This document shows positions 34,702 through 43,220 of a stretch of DNA of 64,000 nt, piece by piece (positions within the stretch are counted from its first letter, which is position 1; every line of letters starts with the position of its first letter). The position numbers were made by a program, and so were the translations under genes. The notes under the pieces were generated by a model that saw only the letters and a list, made by a program, of their open reading frames with translations, searched no databases and was not told the origin of the DNA. Origin of the DNA: Arthrobacter sp. PsM3 (GTDB lineage: Bacteria > Actinomycetota > Actinomycetes > Actinomycetales > Micrococcaceae); NCBI RefSeq assembly GCF_030433895.1, contig NZ_JARUXE010000018.1, positions 1 to 64,000 on the forward strand, written 5' to 3'.

Positions 34702-35028
34702 ATGGATCCAACGGGGGAGAAGGAGTCCGGGCCGTCCCGCACCGGGCGGCTGGCCCGGTTTGCAGTGCCGTTCCTGGCCGTGGCCCTGCTGGCGGCGGGC
34801 ATGGTCCTGCTCTCGCTGCCGGTGCGGCAGGAGAATTTCGGCTGGTTCGCCTATGCCCCGCTGTCCCAGCAGGCCTTCGTCCCCCAAGGCCTGCTGATCA
34901 TGGACGCGGAGAAATGGGCGGGCGTTGTGCTGGCCGGGGTCGGACTGCTGACGCTCGCGTTCTGGTCCGGTTACCGTACCGGCCGGCAGTCCCGCCGGCG
35001 CGGGGACGGCCTGCCCCTGGATGGATGA
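34702..35028 (+). CDS. Small two-helix membrane protein
   Basis: This 108-residue protein has two transmembrane helices (LARFAVPFLAVALLAAGMVL and WAGVVLAGVGLLTLAFWSGY) joined by a 40-residue outer loop (VRQENFGWFAYAPLSQQAF) with a conserved look. No domain is known to me. An in-frame GTG at 34696 is an alternative start, and no good Shine-Dalgarno is visible. Just upstream, ccgccgacctgtgg occurs twice 17 bases apart (34658 and 34675). Confidence 0.7.
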   Translation: MDPTGEKESGPSRTGRLARFAVPFLAVALLAAGMVLLSLPVRQENFGWFAYAPLSQQAFVPQGLLIMDAEKWAGVVLAGVGLLTLAFWSGYRTGRQSRRRGDGLPLDG

Positions 35029-35091
35029 CACGTTGCCGCAATTTTGGCCGGAGCCCTGTCATGGCCCGGCAACTCGGCATACGCTGGCCGG

Positions 35092-35853
35092 ATGACACGA
35101 CAGCACCTGCCCGGCCGCGTAGCCGTAGTCACCGGCGCCGGCTCGGGGATCGGCCGGGCAGTCGCCCGGCTCATGCTCGCCGACGGGTACCGTGTGGTGC
35201 TGGCCGGCCGGCGGGAAGCGCCGCTGCTGGAGACCGGGGCAGGACATGCCCAGGCGCTGGCGGTTCCCTGTGACGTCACGCTGCCCGACGACGTCGAACG
35301 GCTCTTCGCCGCGGCCCTCCAGCGCTGGGGGCGCGTGGACGTGCTGTTCAACAACGCCGGCGTGTTCGGCCCGGCCGCCTCCGTGGACGAGATCAGCCTG
35401 GCGGACTGGGACGCCACCGTGGCGGTGAACCTGACCGGGTCCCTGCTGTGCGCCGCGGCCGCCGTCCGGGCCATGAAGGCGCAGTCGCCACAGGGCGGGC
35501 GGATCATTAACAACGGCTCGATCGCCGCGCATTCACCCCGGCCGCGGACGGTGGCGTACACCGTCACCAAGCACGCCCTGACCGGGCTGACCAAGAGCAT
35601 TGAACTCGACGGCCGCGGCTTCGGGATCACGTGCGGCCAGATTGACATCGGAAATACGGCCACGGAACTGATGGACACAATCGGCGTCGGTTTGGGGGCT
35701 GTCCAGGCCGACGGCAGCAGGCGCGTGGAGCCGACCTTCCCGGTCGATGACGCGGCCCGCGCCGTGCTCCTGATGGCCGGCATGCCGCCCTCGGCCAGCG
35801 TGGGATCCCTCGTGATTACCGCCGCCGGGATGCCATTCATCGGGCGAGGGTAG
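35092..35853 (+). CDS. Short-chain dehydrogenase/reductase
   Basis: This 253-residue classical SDR has the cofactor motif [18 protein letters not shown] in [13 protein letters not shown], and a Ser ... Tyr-xxx-Lys catalytic set ([21 protein letters not shown]). The substrate is unknown. Arg residues after the second strand (LAGRRE) suggest NADP preference. The ATG at 35092 is taken because family proteins begin just before the glycine motif. An in-frame start at 35044 would add 16 unlikely residues. Confidence 0.88.
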   Translation: MTRQHLPGRVAVVTGAGSGIGRAVARLMLADGYRVVLAGRREAPLLETGAGHAQALAVPCDVTLPDDVERLFAAALQRWGRVDVLFNNAGVFGPAASVDEISLADWDATVAVNLTGSLLCAAAAVRAMKAQSPQGGRIINNGSIAAHSPRPRTVAYTVTKHALTGLTKSIELDGRGFGITCGQIDIGNTATELMDTIGVGLGAVQADGSRRVEPTFPVDDAARAVLLMAGMPPSASVGSLVITAAGMPFIGRG

Positions 35854-35869
35854 CCCGGGCGCAGGCAGC

Positions 35870-36304
35870 CTAAAGCGGCAGCAGGCCCGAGAGGTCGGCG
35901 CGCAGCCCCGAGGCGGCGACCCGGCCGGCGTCGACGGCGTCCGCCCAGCTCAATTGCCCGCTGACCATCGCCAGCCAGGTGGCGGCGTCGCACTCGATGA
36001 CGTTCGGGGGTGTGCCGCGGGTGTGCCGCGGGCCCTCCACGCACTGCGTGACACCGAACGGCGGTACGCGGACCTCCACCGAGTTTCCTGGCGCCCTCGC
36101 GGTGACCTCCTCCAGGGAGTAGCGGACCGCCATTGCCAGGGTGCCGCGGGGAATGGGGGCCGCCGCGGGGGAGCCGGAAGCAGCGGCAGGCTCCAGGGCG
36201 GCGCCCGACTCCGGGGCGTTGCCCGACTCCGGGGGGTTGGCTTCCAGCCATGCCGCGAGGGCGGCCCGGCCCTCGTCGAGGCCGATACGACGTCTCGAAA
36301 CCAC
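35870..36304 (-). CDS. SCP2-like sterol-carrier-family protein
   Basis: This 144-residue protein has a central SCP2-like pattern (MAVRYSLEEVTARAPGNSVEVRVPPFG, shown as RYSLEEVTARAPGNSVEVRV; then IECDAATWLAMVSGQLSWADAV, then VAASGLRADLSGLLP). The first third contains a Pro/Glu/Ser/Ala repeat (NPPESGNAPESGAALEP). Such single-domain proteins bind lipids or hydrophobic ligands, and the ligand is unknown. The GTG at 36304 follows gggagg with 10-base spacing. It converges on the SDR gene. Confidence 0.7.
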   Translation of the reverse strand: MVSRRRIGLDEGRAALAAWLEANPPESGNAPESGAALEPAAASGSPAAAPIPRGTLAMAVRYSLEEVTARAPGNSVEVRVPPFGVTQCVEGPRHTRGTPPNVIECDAATWLAMVSGQLSWADAVDAGRVAASGLRADLSGLLPL

Positions 36305-36371
36305 CCTTAACTTGCCTCCCGGCCGATCCACACAGTTAGCGGCAGGGCCGCTCTTTCAAAGCTGGATCCAG

Positions 36372-36449
36372 CTTACTCTGACCGTCACCACCGTCAGCGG
36401 CACCCCCGGGAACGCCGGACTCGCCGAACTGCAGGCCTACGGGAATTGA
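36372..36449 (+). pseudogene. C-terminal fragment of an F5/8-type (discoidin) carbohydrate-binding domain
   Basis: The plus-strand frame ends LTVTTVSGTPGNAGLAEL followed by QAYGN and a stop. This is the characteristic closing strand pair of F5/8 type C or similar galactose-binding modules, where VSG...N.GLAE...YG is usual. Only about 26 residues remain, with no upstream part in frame beyond shadow sequence. It is a remnant of a secreted carbohydrate-active enzyme gene. Confidence 0.5.
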
Positions 36450-36550
36450 CGGCGCCTTATTGACCGCCGCCTCGCAGACGCGCGCCCGGAGGGCCAGCCT
36501 GTCCGGCTGTGCCCGTCCGGCGTCGGATCGCCCGCCGCGGGCGGCGACGG

Positions 36551-37567
36551 TCAGTCGAGCAGTGCCGAGACGGCGTGGCCGAGGCGGATTTTGCCCACCG
36601 GCCGGCCGCCGCCAAGGACGGGGGTGACCACCTTGTCCAGGACACTGGCCACCTCCGGGACGTCGACAGCGCCGGCGGCTGCCAGCAGCGTCAGCCCGAC
36701 AAGCGTGGTGGCCCGGATGCTGCCATCGAGGATCTTGATGGCGACGGAGGCCCCCGTGGGGGTGGCCAACACCAGCACGCCCTCGGCGCCGATCTTGGCG
36801 AGGATGCCCAGGTCGTCCATGACGATCGTGTTGCATTCGCCCTTGCCCTGCACAGCCCACGGGTAGTCCAGCATCGAGGTGGCGATCGTGGCGGCCCGGG
36901 CGTTGGAGTTCTTGTCCCCGGGGGCCTTGGCCAGTTTGGAGAAGGCCCGGGCGAGTCCGGTCAGTGAGACGGCAGCCACGGGGGCGCCGCAGCCGTCGAT
37001 GCCGAGGTGGGCGATGCTTTCGCCGCAGTATTCCTCGATCACGGAGCGGATGCGCTGCTGCAACGGGTGGTTGGGCTCAAGGTAGCTGTGCGTGTCCCAA
37101 CCGTTTTCTGTGCAGGCCCAAAGGAACGCGGCGTGTTTTCCGGAGCAGTTGAAGGCGAGCTTGGACTTGCCCCGTTCGGAGCGGACCAGCCAGTTCCGGG
37201 CGGTCTCATCCTCGGGCCAGGCAGCGGGGCACTGCAGCTGCTCTTCCTTGACCCCGGCGGCCTTGAGCATTCCTTCGACGACGTCCATGTGGTCCAGCGA
37301 GCCGACGTGGCTGCCGCAGGCGATCGCTGCCTGCGCGCCGCGCAGGGGGACTCCGGCCTGCATGGAGGCGAGGGCCTGCAGGGGCTTAAGCGTGGACCGG
37401 GCGTAGATCGGGGTGGTGATGTCGCCCAGTTCGGTGACCACCGTGCCGTCCCCGGCGATGAGGACGGCGGAGCCGATGTGCCGGGACTCCACAAAGCCGC
37501 TGCGTTCAACGACGGCCAGTTCGACGGCGGACTCGACGGTGAAGGTGGCGTGTGAATTCAGGGGCAT
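36551..37567 (-). CDS. Asparaginase (thermolabile/Rhizobium-type, asparaginase II family)
   Basis: This 338-residue protein matches the Rhizobium-type L-asparaginase family: ELAVVERSGFVESRHIGSAV, TTPIYARSTLKPLQALA, AIACGSHVGSLDHMDVV, NWLVRSERGKSKLAFNCSGKHAAFL (blocks) and GIDGCGAPVAAVSLTGLA. Conserved Ser/Lys pairs (ARSTLK and CSGKH) and a Cys-rich metal-binding region are expected for this class. It hydrolyses L-asparagine to aspartate and ammonia and is cytoplasmic. It lies 36 bases from the molybdopterin oxidoreductase gene on the same strand. Confidence 0.88.
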   Translation of the reverse strand: MPLNSHATFTVESAVELAVVERSGFVESRHIGSAVLIAGDGTVVTELGDITTPIYARSTLKPLQALASMQAGVPLRGAQAAIACGSHVGSLDHMDVVEGMLKAAGVKEEQLQCPAAWPEDETARNWLVRSERGKSKLAFNCSGKHAAFLWACTENGWDTHSYLEPNHPLQQRIRSVIEEYCGESIAHLGIDGCGAPVAAVSLTGLARAFSKLAKAPGDKNSNARAATIATSMLDYPWAVQGKGECNTIVMDDLGILAKIGAEGVLVLATPTGASVAIKILDGSIRATTLVGLTLLAAAGAVDVPEVASVLDKVVTPVLGGGRPVGKIRLGHAVSALLD

Positions 37568-37603
37568 CCAGCAAGTCTATGGTGCCCGGCGGGGATACCC
37601 CGG

Positions 37604-39256
37604 TTATTCCACGGTCACCATCAGCGACTGCCAGCCGGATGCGCCGTCGGGGACCGGATCCGCTCTCTTTTCGGTCTGGACCTCGCCGGTTCCGTCGGTG
37701 GCGCGGGCTTTGATGTAGTGCGGGCCCGGGGTGGCCTCCCAGTCGAAGGACCACTGCCGCCAGGTCACGACGGAGAGCTCTGTGGAGAGCACCGCCTCGG
37801 TCCAGGGTCCGCCGTCGATCTGCACCTCAACCTTGGTGATGCCCCGGGTCTGGGCCCAGGCGGTGCCGCCGATCGCGACCCGTCCGGCGGGGACCTTGGC
37901 GAAGGACTTGGGGACCTCCACCCGGGCCATGGTCTTGATGGGGCCGCGTTCGGACCAGCCGCGCTGCGTCCAGTAGGCCTTGCTGTCCGCGAATCGGGTG
38001 ACTTCCAGGTCCACGACCCATTTGGTGGCGGAGACGAAGCCGTACAGGCCGGGGACGACCATGCGCACCGGGTAACCGTGCTCCAGCGGGAGGGCTTCAC
38101 CGTTCATGCCGATCGCCAGCATGGCGTCGCGGTCGTCCTGGAGAACCTCGAGCGGCGTCGACGCGCTGAATCCGTCGATCGACGTGGAGAGCACCATGTC
38201 CGCGCCGTCCTTGATCCCGGCCATTTTGAGCACGTCACGGATGGGCATGCCCAGCCATTTGGCGTTGCCGGCCAGGTTCCCGGCGACGGGGTTGGACACA
38301 CAGGTCAGCGAGACGTGGGATTCGATCAGCTGCGCGTCGAGCAGGTCCTGGAAGTTGAGCCGCACCTCCCGGTCCACCAGGCCGTGGACGCGCAGCTCCC
38401 AGTCCTGGACGTTGATTTCGGGCACGCTCAGGGCGGTGTCAATGCGGTAAAAGTCGTTGTTGGGCGTCAGCCAGGGTGTGACCCCGGCGGCCTTGGACTG
38501 CACACCGGCGGGTACCGCTGCGGCCGGTTTCGCCGGAGCGGGGAGCTGGAGGGAATCGCGGGCCTGCGCAACGTTGCTGCGGGCGGCGCTGAGCAGTCGT
38601 CCGCCGGTCGCGGCGATGGCTGAGGCTGCGGCGGTGACGCCGGTCGCGGCGAAGAACGTGCGGCGGCTGGTGGCGGGGCGTTCCGGATCCTTGGCGGCCA
38701 GAGCGGCGTCCATGTCCGGCCACTGACGCATCCGCCAGAGCCTCGTGATCAGGAAGCGGAGCACAATGAGGCCGGCCGCTGTGCCGATCAGCGTGGGAAT
38801 CGCGTCCAGCGGCTTCACACTGGCCCGGGTCACCACGCTGCCGACTATCACGGCGCCCATCAGCAGCACACCCAGGACGCCGAGGGCCCACTTGCGGTAG
38901 GCCACGATGCCGAGGACGCAGGCGAGGAGCAGGATGGTCACGCCCATGCCGATGAACAGGGCGAGCTTGTCATTGGTGCCGAAGGTGGCGATCGCGAAAT
39001 CCTTCATCCACGGCGGGGTGAAGTCGATGAAGGTCGAGCCGAGGGCGATCACCGGCGTCGCCCGCGGCGTGAAGAATGCACCGATCAGTTCGGCGACGGA
39101 GAGGACGACGCCGGCAGCAGCCACCCCGGCCAGCGCGGCCAGCGCGGTGGGTCCGGACAGCCGCTTCCCGGGTTTCTGTTCGCCGGGCTGCGTCCGGGCG
39201 GGTGTCCGGATGCTGAGTTCTTCCGCGCGGGGCGTCTGCGTGCTGGGCTTCTCCAT
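37604..39256 (-). CDS. Membrane-anchored molybdopterin-dependent oxidoreductase (sulfite-oxidase fold)
   Basis: This 550-residue protein has about four N-terminal transmembrane helices (residues 25-170), then an internal twin-arginine-like motif SRRTFFAATGVTAAASAIAA, then a sulfite-oxidase-type Moco domain. SLTCVSNPVAGNLAGNAKWLG contains the Cys that ligates Mo, and EHGYPVRMVVPGLYGFVSATKW is a standard Moco segment. The C-terminal 110 residues are the dimerisation domain (GRVAIGGTAWAQTRGITKVE ... WRQWSFDWEA). The substrate and electron acceptor are unknown. The ATG at 39256 is preferred to an in-frame start at 39349 that lies inside a palindromic repeat. Confidence 0.88.
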   Translation of the reverse strand: MEKPSTQTPRAEELSIRTPARTQPGEQKPGKRLSGPTALAALAGVAAAGVVLSVAELIGAFFTPRATPVIALGSTFIDFTPPWMKDFAIATFGTNDKLALFIGMGVTILLLACVLGIVAYRKWALGVLGVLLMGAVIVGSVVTRASVKPLDAIPTLIGTAAGLIVLRFLITRLWRMRQWPDMDAALAAKDPERPATSRRTFFAATGVTAAASAIAATGGRLLSAARSNVAQARDSLQLPAPAKPAAAVPAGVQSKAAGVTPWLTPNNDFYRIDTALSVPEINVQDWELRVHGLVDREVRLNFQDLLDAQLIESHVSLTCVSNPVAGNLAGNAKWLGMPIRDVLKMAGIKDGADMVLSTSIDGFSASTPLEVLQDDRDAMLAIGMNGEALPLEHGYPVRMVVPGLYGFVSATKWVVDLEVTRFADSKAYWTQRGWSERGPIKTMARVEVPKSFAKVPAGRVAIGGTAWAQTRGITKVEVQIDGGPWTEAVLSTELSVVTWRQWSFDWEATPGPHYIKARATDGTGEVQTEKRADPVPDGASGWQSLMVTVE

Positions 39257-39313
39257 ATCTGGTCTTCGTAGCCGTACCGGCCGCGGATTGCCGCCGGGGG
39301 GCCGCCCTCCCGT

Positions 39314-39394
39314 GGGACATGCCCTCCTCTGGGGTGCGGGGATGGACATGCTGGCACTATGTCCGGTGGGCGCGGCCGGGACTGGGCATGTCCC
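39314..39394. repeat. Nested palindromic element, copy A
   Basis: Outer arms gggacatgccc (39314-39324) and gggcatgtccc (39384-39394) enclose an imperfect inner palindrome tggacat ... atgtcc near 39343-39364. The 81-base element lies between divergent genes (molybdopterin oxidoreductase and purD), upstream of the purD start. Copies B and C are at 47706 and 52851. Confidence 0.75.
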
Positions 39395-39447
39395 GTGGTG
39401 GTCACAGCTTAGGAGCCTGCCGGGTCCACAAAGTACCCTTGGGAACT

Positions 39448-40755
39448 GTGAAGGTACTAGTCATCGGCCCCGGCGGCCGCGAACACGCCATTGTCCGGTC
39501 CCTGCTTGCTGACCCGAACGTGTCCGAGGTCCACGCGGCCCCGGGCAACGCCGGCATCAGCAAACTGGTCCCCACTCACGCCATCGACGCGAACGATCCC
39601 GACGCCGTCGCGGCCCTGGCCACCAAACTCACCGTCGACCTCGTGGTGGTTGGCCCGGAGGCGCCCCTCGCCGCGGGTGTGTCCGACGCCGTCCGCGCCG
39701 CCGGCATCCCCGTGTTCGGCCCCAGCAAGGCCGCGGCCCAGCTCGAGGCCTCCAAAGCCTTCGCGAAAGAAGTCATGGCTGAGGCCGGCGTGCCCACGGC
39801 CATGGCCCGGGTGGCCGCGAACGCCCAGGAAGCCGCCGACGCGCTCGACACCTTCGGCGCCCCCTTCGTGGTCAAGGACGACGGACTCGCCGCAGGCAAG
39901 GGCGTTGTTGTCACTAACAACCGGGACGAGGCCCTCGCGCACGCGCAGAGCTGCTTCGATGCCGGCGGCACCGTGGTGATCGAGGAATTCCTGGACGGCC
40001 CGGAGGTCTCGGTCTTCGTCCTCTGCGACGGCCGCAACACCGTGGCGCTGTCCCCGGCGCAGGACTTCAAGCGGATCTTCGACAACGACGAGGGCCCCAA
40101 CACCGGCGGCATGGGCGCCTACACCCCGCTGGAATGGGCTCCCGAGGGACTCGTCCAGGAGGTCATCGACCGGGTTGCCCAGCCCACGGTCAACCAGATG
40201 GCGCACCGGGGGACCCCGTTCGTCGGCGTGCTCTTTGTCGGATTGGCGCTGACGTCGCGGGGCACCCGCGTGATCGAATTCAACGTCCGCTTCGGCGACC
40301 CGGAAACCCAGGCCGTCCTCGCCCGCCTCAAGACCCCCCTCGGCGGGCTGCTCATGGCGGCGGCCAAGGGCGAACTGGACAAGGTCCAGCCGCTGCGCTG
40401 GTCCAAGGAAACCGCCGTCGCCGTCGTTGTCGCGGCCGAAAACTACCCGGACACCCCGCGCACCGGTGACCGGATCCGCGGGCTCAAGAAAGTCGAGTCG
40501 ATCGAGGGCGTCCACGTGATCCACGCGGGCACCAGGCTCGACGACGAGGGCAAGGTGGTGTCCGCCGGCGGGCGGGTCCTCGCCGTGGTGGCGCTGGGCA
40601 CCGACCTCGTCGAGGCCCGGGAACGGGCGTACGACGGCGTCGAACTGGTCCAGCTGGACGGCGGCCAGTTCCGCACCGACATCGGTGGCAAGGCGGCCCG
40701 CGGCGAGATCAAGGTCAAGACGGCCGGCGCCGCCGCCACGAAAGCGAAGGCCTGA
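39448..40755 (+). CDS. purD: Phosphoribosylamine-glycine ligase
   Basis: This 435-residue ATP-grasp ligase catalyses the second step of purine synthesis (phosphoribosylamine + glycine + ATP to GAR). It begins KVLVIGPGGREHAIVRSL and contains VVGPEAPLAAG, FGPSKAAAQLEASKAFAKE, FVVKDDGLAAGKGV, PAQDFKRIFDNDEGPNTGGMG (as two blocks) and FNVRFGDPETQ. The GTG at 39448 gives the expected N-terminus. purC follows after 2 bases. The N-terminal gene boundary is 54 bases beyond the palindromic repeat copy A. Confidence 0.95.
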   Translation: MKVLVIGPGGREHAIVRSLLADPNVSEVHAAPGNAGISKLVPTHAIDANDPDAVAALATKLTVDLVVVGPEAPLAAGVSDAVRAAGIPVFGPSKAAAQLEASKAFAKEVMAEAGVPTAMARVAANAQEAADALDTFGAPFVVKDDGLAAGKGVVVTNNRDEALAHAQSCFDAGGTVVIEEFLDGPEVSVFVLCDGRNTVALSPAQDFKRIFDNDEGPNTGGMGAYTPLEWAPEGLVQEVIDRVAQPTVNQMAHRGTPFVGVLFVGLALTSRGTRVIEFNVRFGDPETQAVLARLKTPLGGLLMAAAKGELDKVQPLRWSKETAVAVVVAAENYPDTPRTGDRIRGLKKVESIEGVHVIHAGTRLDDEGKVVSAGGRVLAVVALGTDLVEARERAYDGVELVQLDGGQFRTDIGGKAARGEIKVKTAGAAATKAKA

Positions 40756-40757
40756 GC

Positions 40758-41780
40758 ATGACCAACCCCGATTCCTCCGTGCCCGATTCCTCCGTGCCCG
40801 GTGCCCCGCTGCCCGGTGCCCCGCTGCCCGGTGCCCCGGCGGGCGGTGCCCCGGTGGCCAAGGGCGGCCTGGACACCGAGACGCTGGATCTGCCAGGCTG
40901 GAAGCACATTTACTCCGGCAAGGTGCGTGACCTCTACGTTCCGGCGGACGCGTCCATCACCGAGCGCCTCGGCCAGGAGTGCGTCCTCGTCGTCGCCAGT
41001 GACCGGATCAGCGCCTACGACCACGTCCTCGCCAGTGAGATCCCGGACAAGGGCCGCATCCTCACCCAGCTGAGCCTGTGGTGGTTCGAGCAGCTCGGCG
41101 TGGAGCACCACGTGCTGGCGGCCACGGTCGACGCCGGTGTGCCCGCCGCGGTGGAGGGCCGGGCGATGATCTGCAAAAAACTGGACATGTTCCCCGTCGA
41201 ATGCATCGCCCGCGGCTACCTCACCGGCTCCGGGCTCATGGAGTACCGGCAGTCCGGAACCGTGTGCAGCATCCCGCTGCCGGACGGCCTGGTGGACGGG
41301 TCCCGGCTTGCGGAGGCCATCTTCACCCCCTCCGCGAAAGCCGAGGTGGGCGAGCACGACGAGAACATCACCTACGGCGCCGTCGTGGAGCTCGTCGGCG
41401 CGGACATCGCCGCCCGGCTGCGCGAGCTCACCCTGGAGATCTACACCAAGGCGGAGGGGATCGCCCGCGGCCGCGGCATCATCCTCGCCGACACCAAGGT
41501 GGAGTTCGGCCTCGACGCCGCCACCGGCATCATCACGCTCGGCGACGAGGTGCTCACCCCGGACTCCTCACGGTTCTGGGATGCCGCCACGTACGAACCG
41601 GGCAAGGCCCAGCCCTCCTATGACAAGCAGTACGTCCGCGACTGGCTGACCTCGGCCGAATCCGGCTGGGACAAGTCCTCGGACGCGCCGCCGCCGGCGC
41701 TCCCGGCCGACGTCGTCGCCCGCACCCGCAGCCGCTATGTGGAGGCCTACGAAAAGCTCACCGGCCGCACCTTCGGCTAG
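40758..41780 (+). CDS. purC: Phosphoribosylaminoimidazole-succinocarboxamide synthase
   Basis: This 340-residue SAICAR synthetase acts in the eighth step of purine synthesis. The catalytic body starts near residue 40 (LPGWKHIYSGKVRDLYVP) and includes VVASDRISAYDHVLASEIP, FPVECIARGYLTGSG, ENITYGAVVELVG and ILADTKVEFGLD. The first 35 residues are a Pro/Ser/Gly/Ala repeat encoded by six 15-base units, which is an unusual extension for PurC. The gene is 2 bases after purD. Confidence 0.95.
   Translation: MTNPDSSVPDSSVPGAPLPGAPLPGAPAGGAPVAKGGLDTETLDLPGWKHIYSGKVRDLYVPADASITERLGQECVLVVASDRISAYDHVLASEIPDKGRILTQLSLWWFEQLGVEHHVLAATVDAGVPAAVEGRAMICKKLDMFPVECIARGYLTGSGLMEYRQSGTVCSIPLPDGLVDGSRLAEAIFTPSAKAEVGEHDENITYGAVVELVGADIAARLRELTLEIYTKAEGIARGRGIILADTKVEFGLDAATGIITLGDEVLTPDSSRFWDAATYEPGKAQPSYDKQYVRDWLTSAESGWDKSSDAPPPALPADVVARTRSRYVEAYEKLTGRTFG
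40770..40859 (+). repeat. Six tandem 15-base units in the 5' end of purC
   Basis: Units 1-2 are gattcctccgtgccc, and units 3-6 are variants of ggtgccccgctgccc. They encode DSSVP repeats and then GAPLP-type repeats. Length variation here would be in frame. Confidence 0.85.
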
Positions 41781-41822
41781 CCCGCCGCGGGGCGGCGGTC
41801 CCAGCGCCCGCAGGGCGGCCGG

Positions 41823-43091
41823 CTAGTTTCCGGCTGAGGCGGCGGCCTGGGCGCGGCGCTGCGCGAGCCGGATTTCCAGCACGGCGTCCATCGCCTGCTG
41901 GACCCGGTCCGAGGCGCCCGCGGCGCTGAATTCCTTCTGCGCTTCCTCGAGATAGACAAGGGCTTCGTCCGATTCGCCGGCGGCCTTGAGTGCCTTGCCG
42001 AGCAGGAGCGAGACCTCACCGGCGGTGTGCTTGGCCAGTGCATCCTTTTCGGCGTGGATCTCTCGCAGCTTCTGGACGGCGGCGACAATGTCGCCCGTGA
42101 GGTAAAGCCAGCGGGCCCGGATAAATGCGACCTCGAGCTGGTCCGTCTTGTTGCCGCCCACGATGGAGAGTGCCAGCTCGGCGCGCTCGATCGAGGTCAG
42201 CGTTTCCGGCTCGACGATCCCGGAGGACAGGCGGACGGCCGCCGAGGCTTTGTTGAACCGCGCCCAGAGGTCGATGTCGTTCGCGGGGGAGAGCAGCTGG
42301 GCCGCCCGCTCGTGGTACTTGATGCCCTCCTGGTAGTCGTGGCGCATAAAGGCCACGTTGCCGATCACCCAGGCGACCTCGCCCGCGAGCTGGGTCATGG
42401 AGTGGTCATCCATGTGACCGTTCATGTCCTGGCAGTACTCCCAGGCCTCGTCGAGCCGGCCGCTCTCGGCCAGCGCGCCGATCAGGGCGCGCAGCGCGCC
42501 AATAACGAGGGTGGACCCCTTGGGCAGCTCGGCGCAGAGCCGCACCGCTTCCTGGGCGTGTTCGACGGCGGCCGTCAACTGCCCTTGTCCCTGGGAGGCC
42601 GCGGCCAGCATCTGCCGGGCCCGCACTCCCAGCCCCGCCGACTCGGCGGCCATCGGGTGGTCCAGGAGGCGCTGGACGATGTCCTTGCATTCCTGCCACT
42701 GGCCTTGCTTGATCAGGCACTCGGCCTGCATGTAGCTCATGTTCCACCAGGCGCTGGTGTTCTTGGCTTCGAGGGCGATCTGGGCCGCAGCCGCGGCGTG
42801 CGTCGCCGCGAGCGGGTAATCCCGCAGATCCCAGGCCTGGCGGGCGTACAGTCCAGCGAGCACATATTCAGCGTCGCTGATGGATACCGGCTGGCTCCAG
42901 GCCTCCAGCGCCTTGGGGGCGAGTTCGAGCCGCCGGGCCAGCTCCTCAATCACATCCGCAGTCGGTTCGCGGCGCCCGGTCTCCAGAAGGGAGATGTAGC
43001 TGGGCGAGTACAGATCCCGGCCTAATTCCGCTTGCGTCAGGCCGCGTTCCAGCCGTTCCGCTCGGAGTTTCTCCCCGAATCCGTTCCCCAC
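41823..43091 (-). CDS. XRE-HTH plus TPR-like transcriptional regulator (RRNPP-like)
   Basis: This 422-residue cytoplasmic protein has an N-terminal XRE helix-turn-helix at about residues 8-60 (LRAERLERGLTQAELGRDLY, then SPSYISLLETGRREPTADVI). About 350 residues of paired amphipathic helices in the TPR style follow (YPLAATHAAAAAQIALEAKN, GQWQECKDIVQRLLDHP, HDYQEGIKYHERAAQLL, TGDIVAAVQKLREIHAEKD, GESDEALVYLEEAQKEFSAA). Architecture and length match RRNPP peptide receptors such as NprR (about 420 residues). The GTG at 43091 has a perfect aggaggt Shine-Dalgarno. It is divergent from a secreted repeat peptide gene 129 bases away, its likely partner. No other regulator domain is present. Roles not tied to a peptide cannot be excluded. 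Confidence 0.85.
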   Translation of the reverse strand: MGNGFGEKLRAERLERGLTQAELGRDLYSPSYISLLETGRREPTADVIEELARRLELAPKALEAWSQPVSISDAEYVLAGLYARQAWDLRDYPLAATHAAAAAQIALEAKNTSAWWNMSYMQAECLIKQGQWQECKDIVQRLLDHPMAAESAGLGVRARQMLAAASQGQGQLTAAVEHAQEAVRLCAELPKGSTLVIGALRALIGALAESGRLDEAWEYCQDMNGHMDDHSMTQLAGEVAWVIGNVAFMRHDYQEGIKYHERAAQLLSPANDIDLWARFNKASAAVRLSSGIVEPETLTSIERAELALSIVGGNKTDQLEVAFIRARWLYLTGDIVAAVQKLREIHAEKDALAKHTAGEVSLLLGKALKAAGESDEALVYLEEAQKEFSAAGASDRVQQAMDAVLEIRLAQRRAQAAASAGN

Positions 43092-43130
43092 GGATACCTC
43101 CTAATTCCGGACAATCTTTGTACTAAATGC

Positions 43131-43170
43131 TTGACAGCCTCTGTGGAAATCATTTTACAATGTATGTCAA
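43131..43170 (+). promoter_or_regulatory. Promoter and inverted repeat upstream of the peptide gene
   Basis: TTGACA (43131-43136) matches a -35 box exactly. TACAAT (43156-43161) is a candidate -10 at a wide 19-base spacing. TTGACA also pairs with TGTCAA (43165-43170) as an inverted repeat 28 bases apart, and acag-cct-ctgt (43134-43144) is a second short palindrome. The region could be the regulator's binding site. Confidence 0.5.
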
Positions 43171-43220
43171 CAAGGGTAGTGCTGACTTGGTAAGGACCCC
43201 GACTCATATTGAGGAACTAC

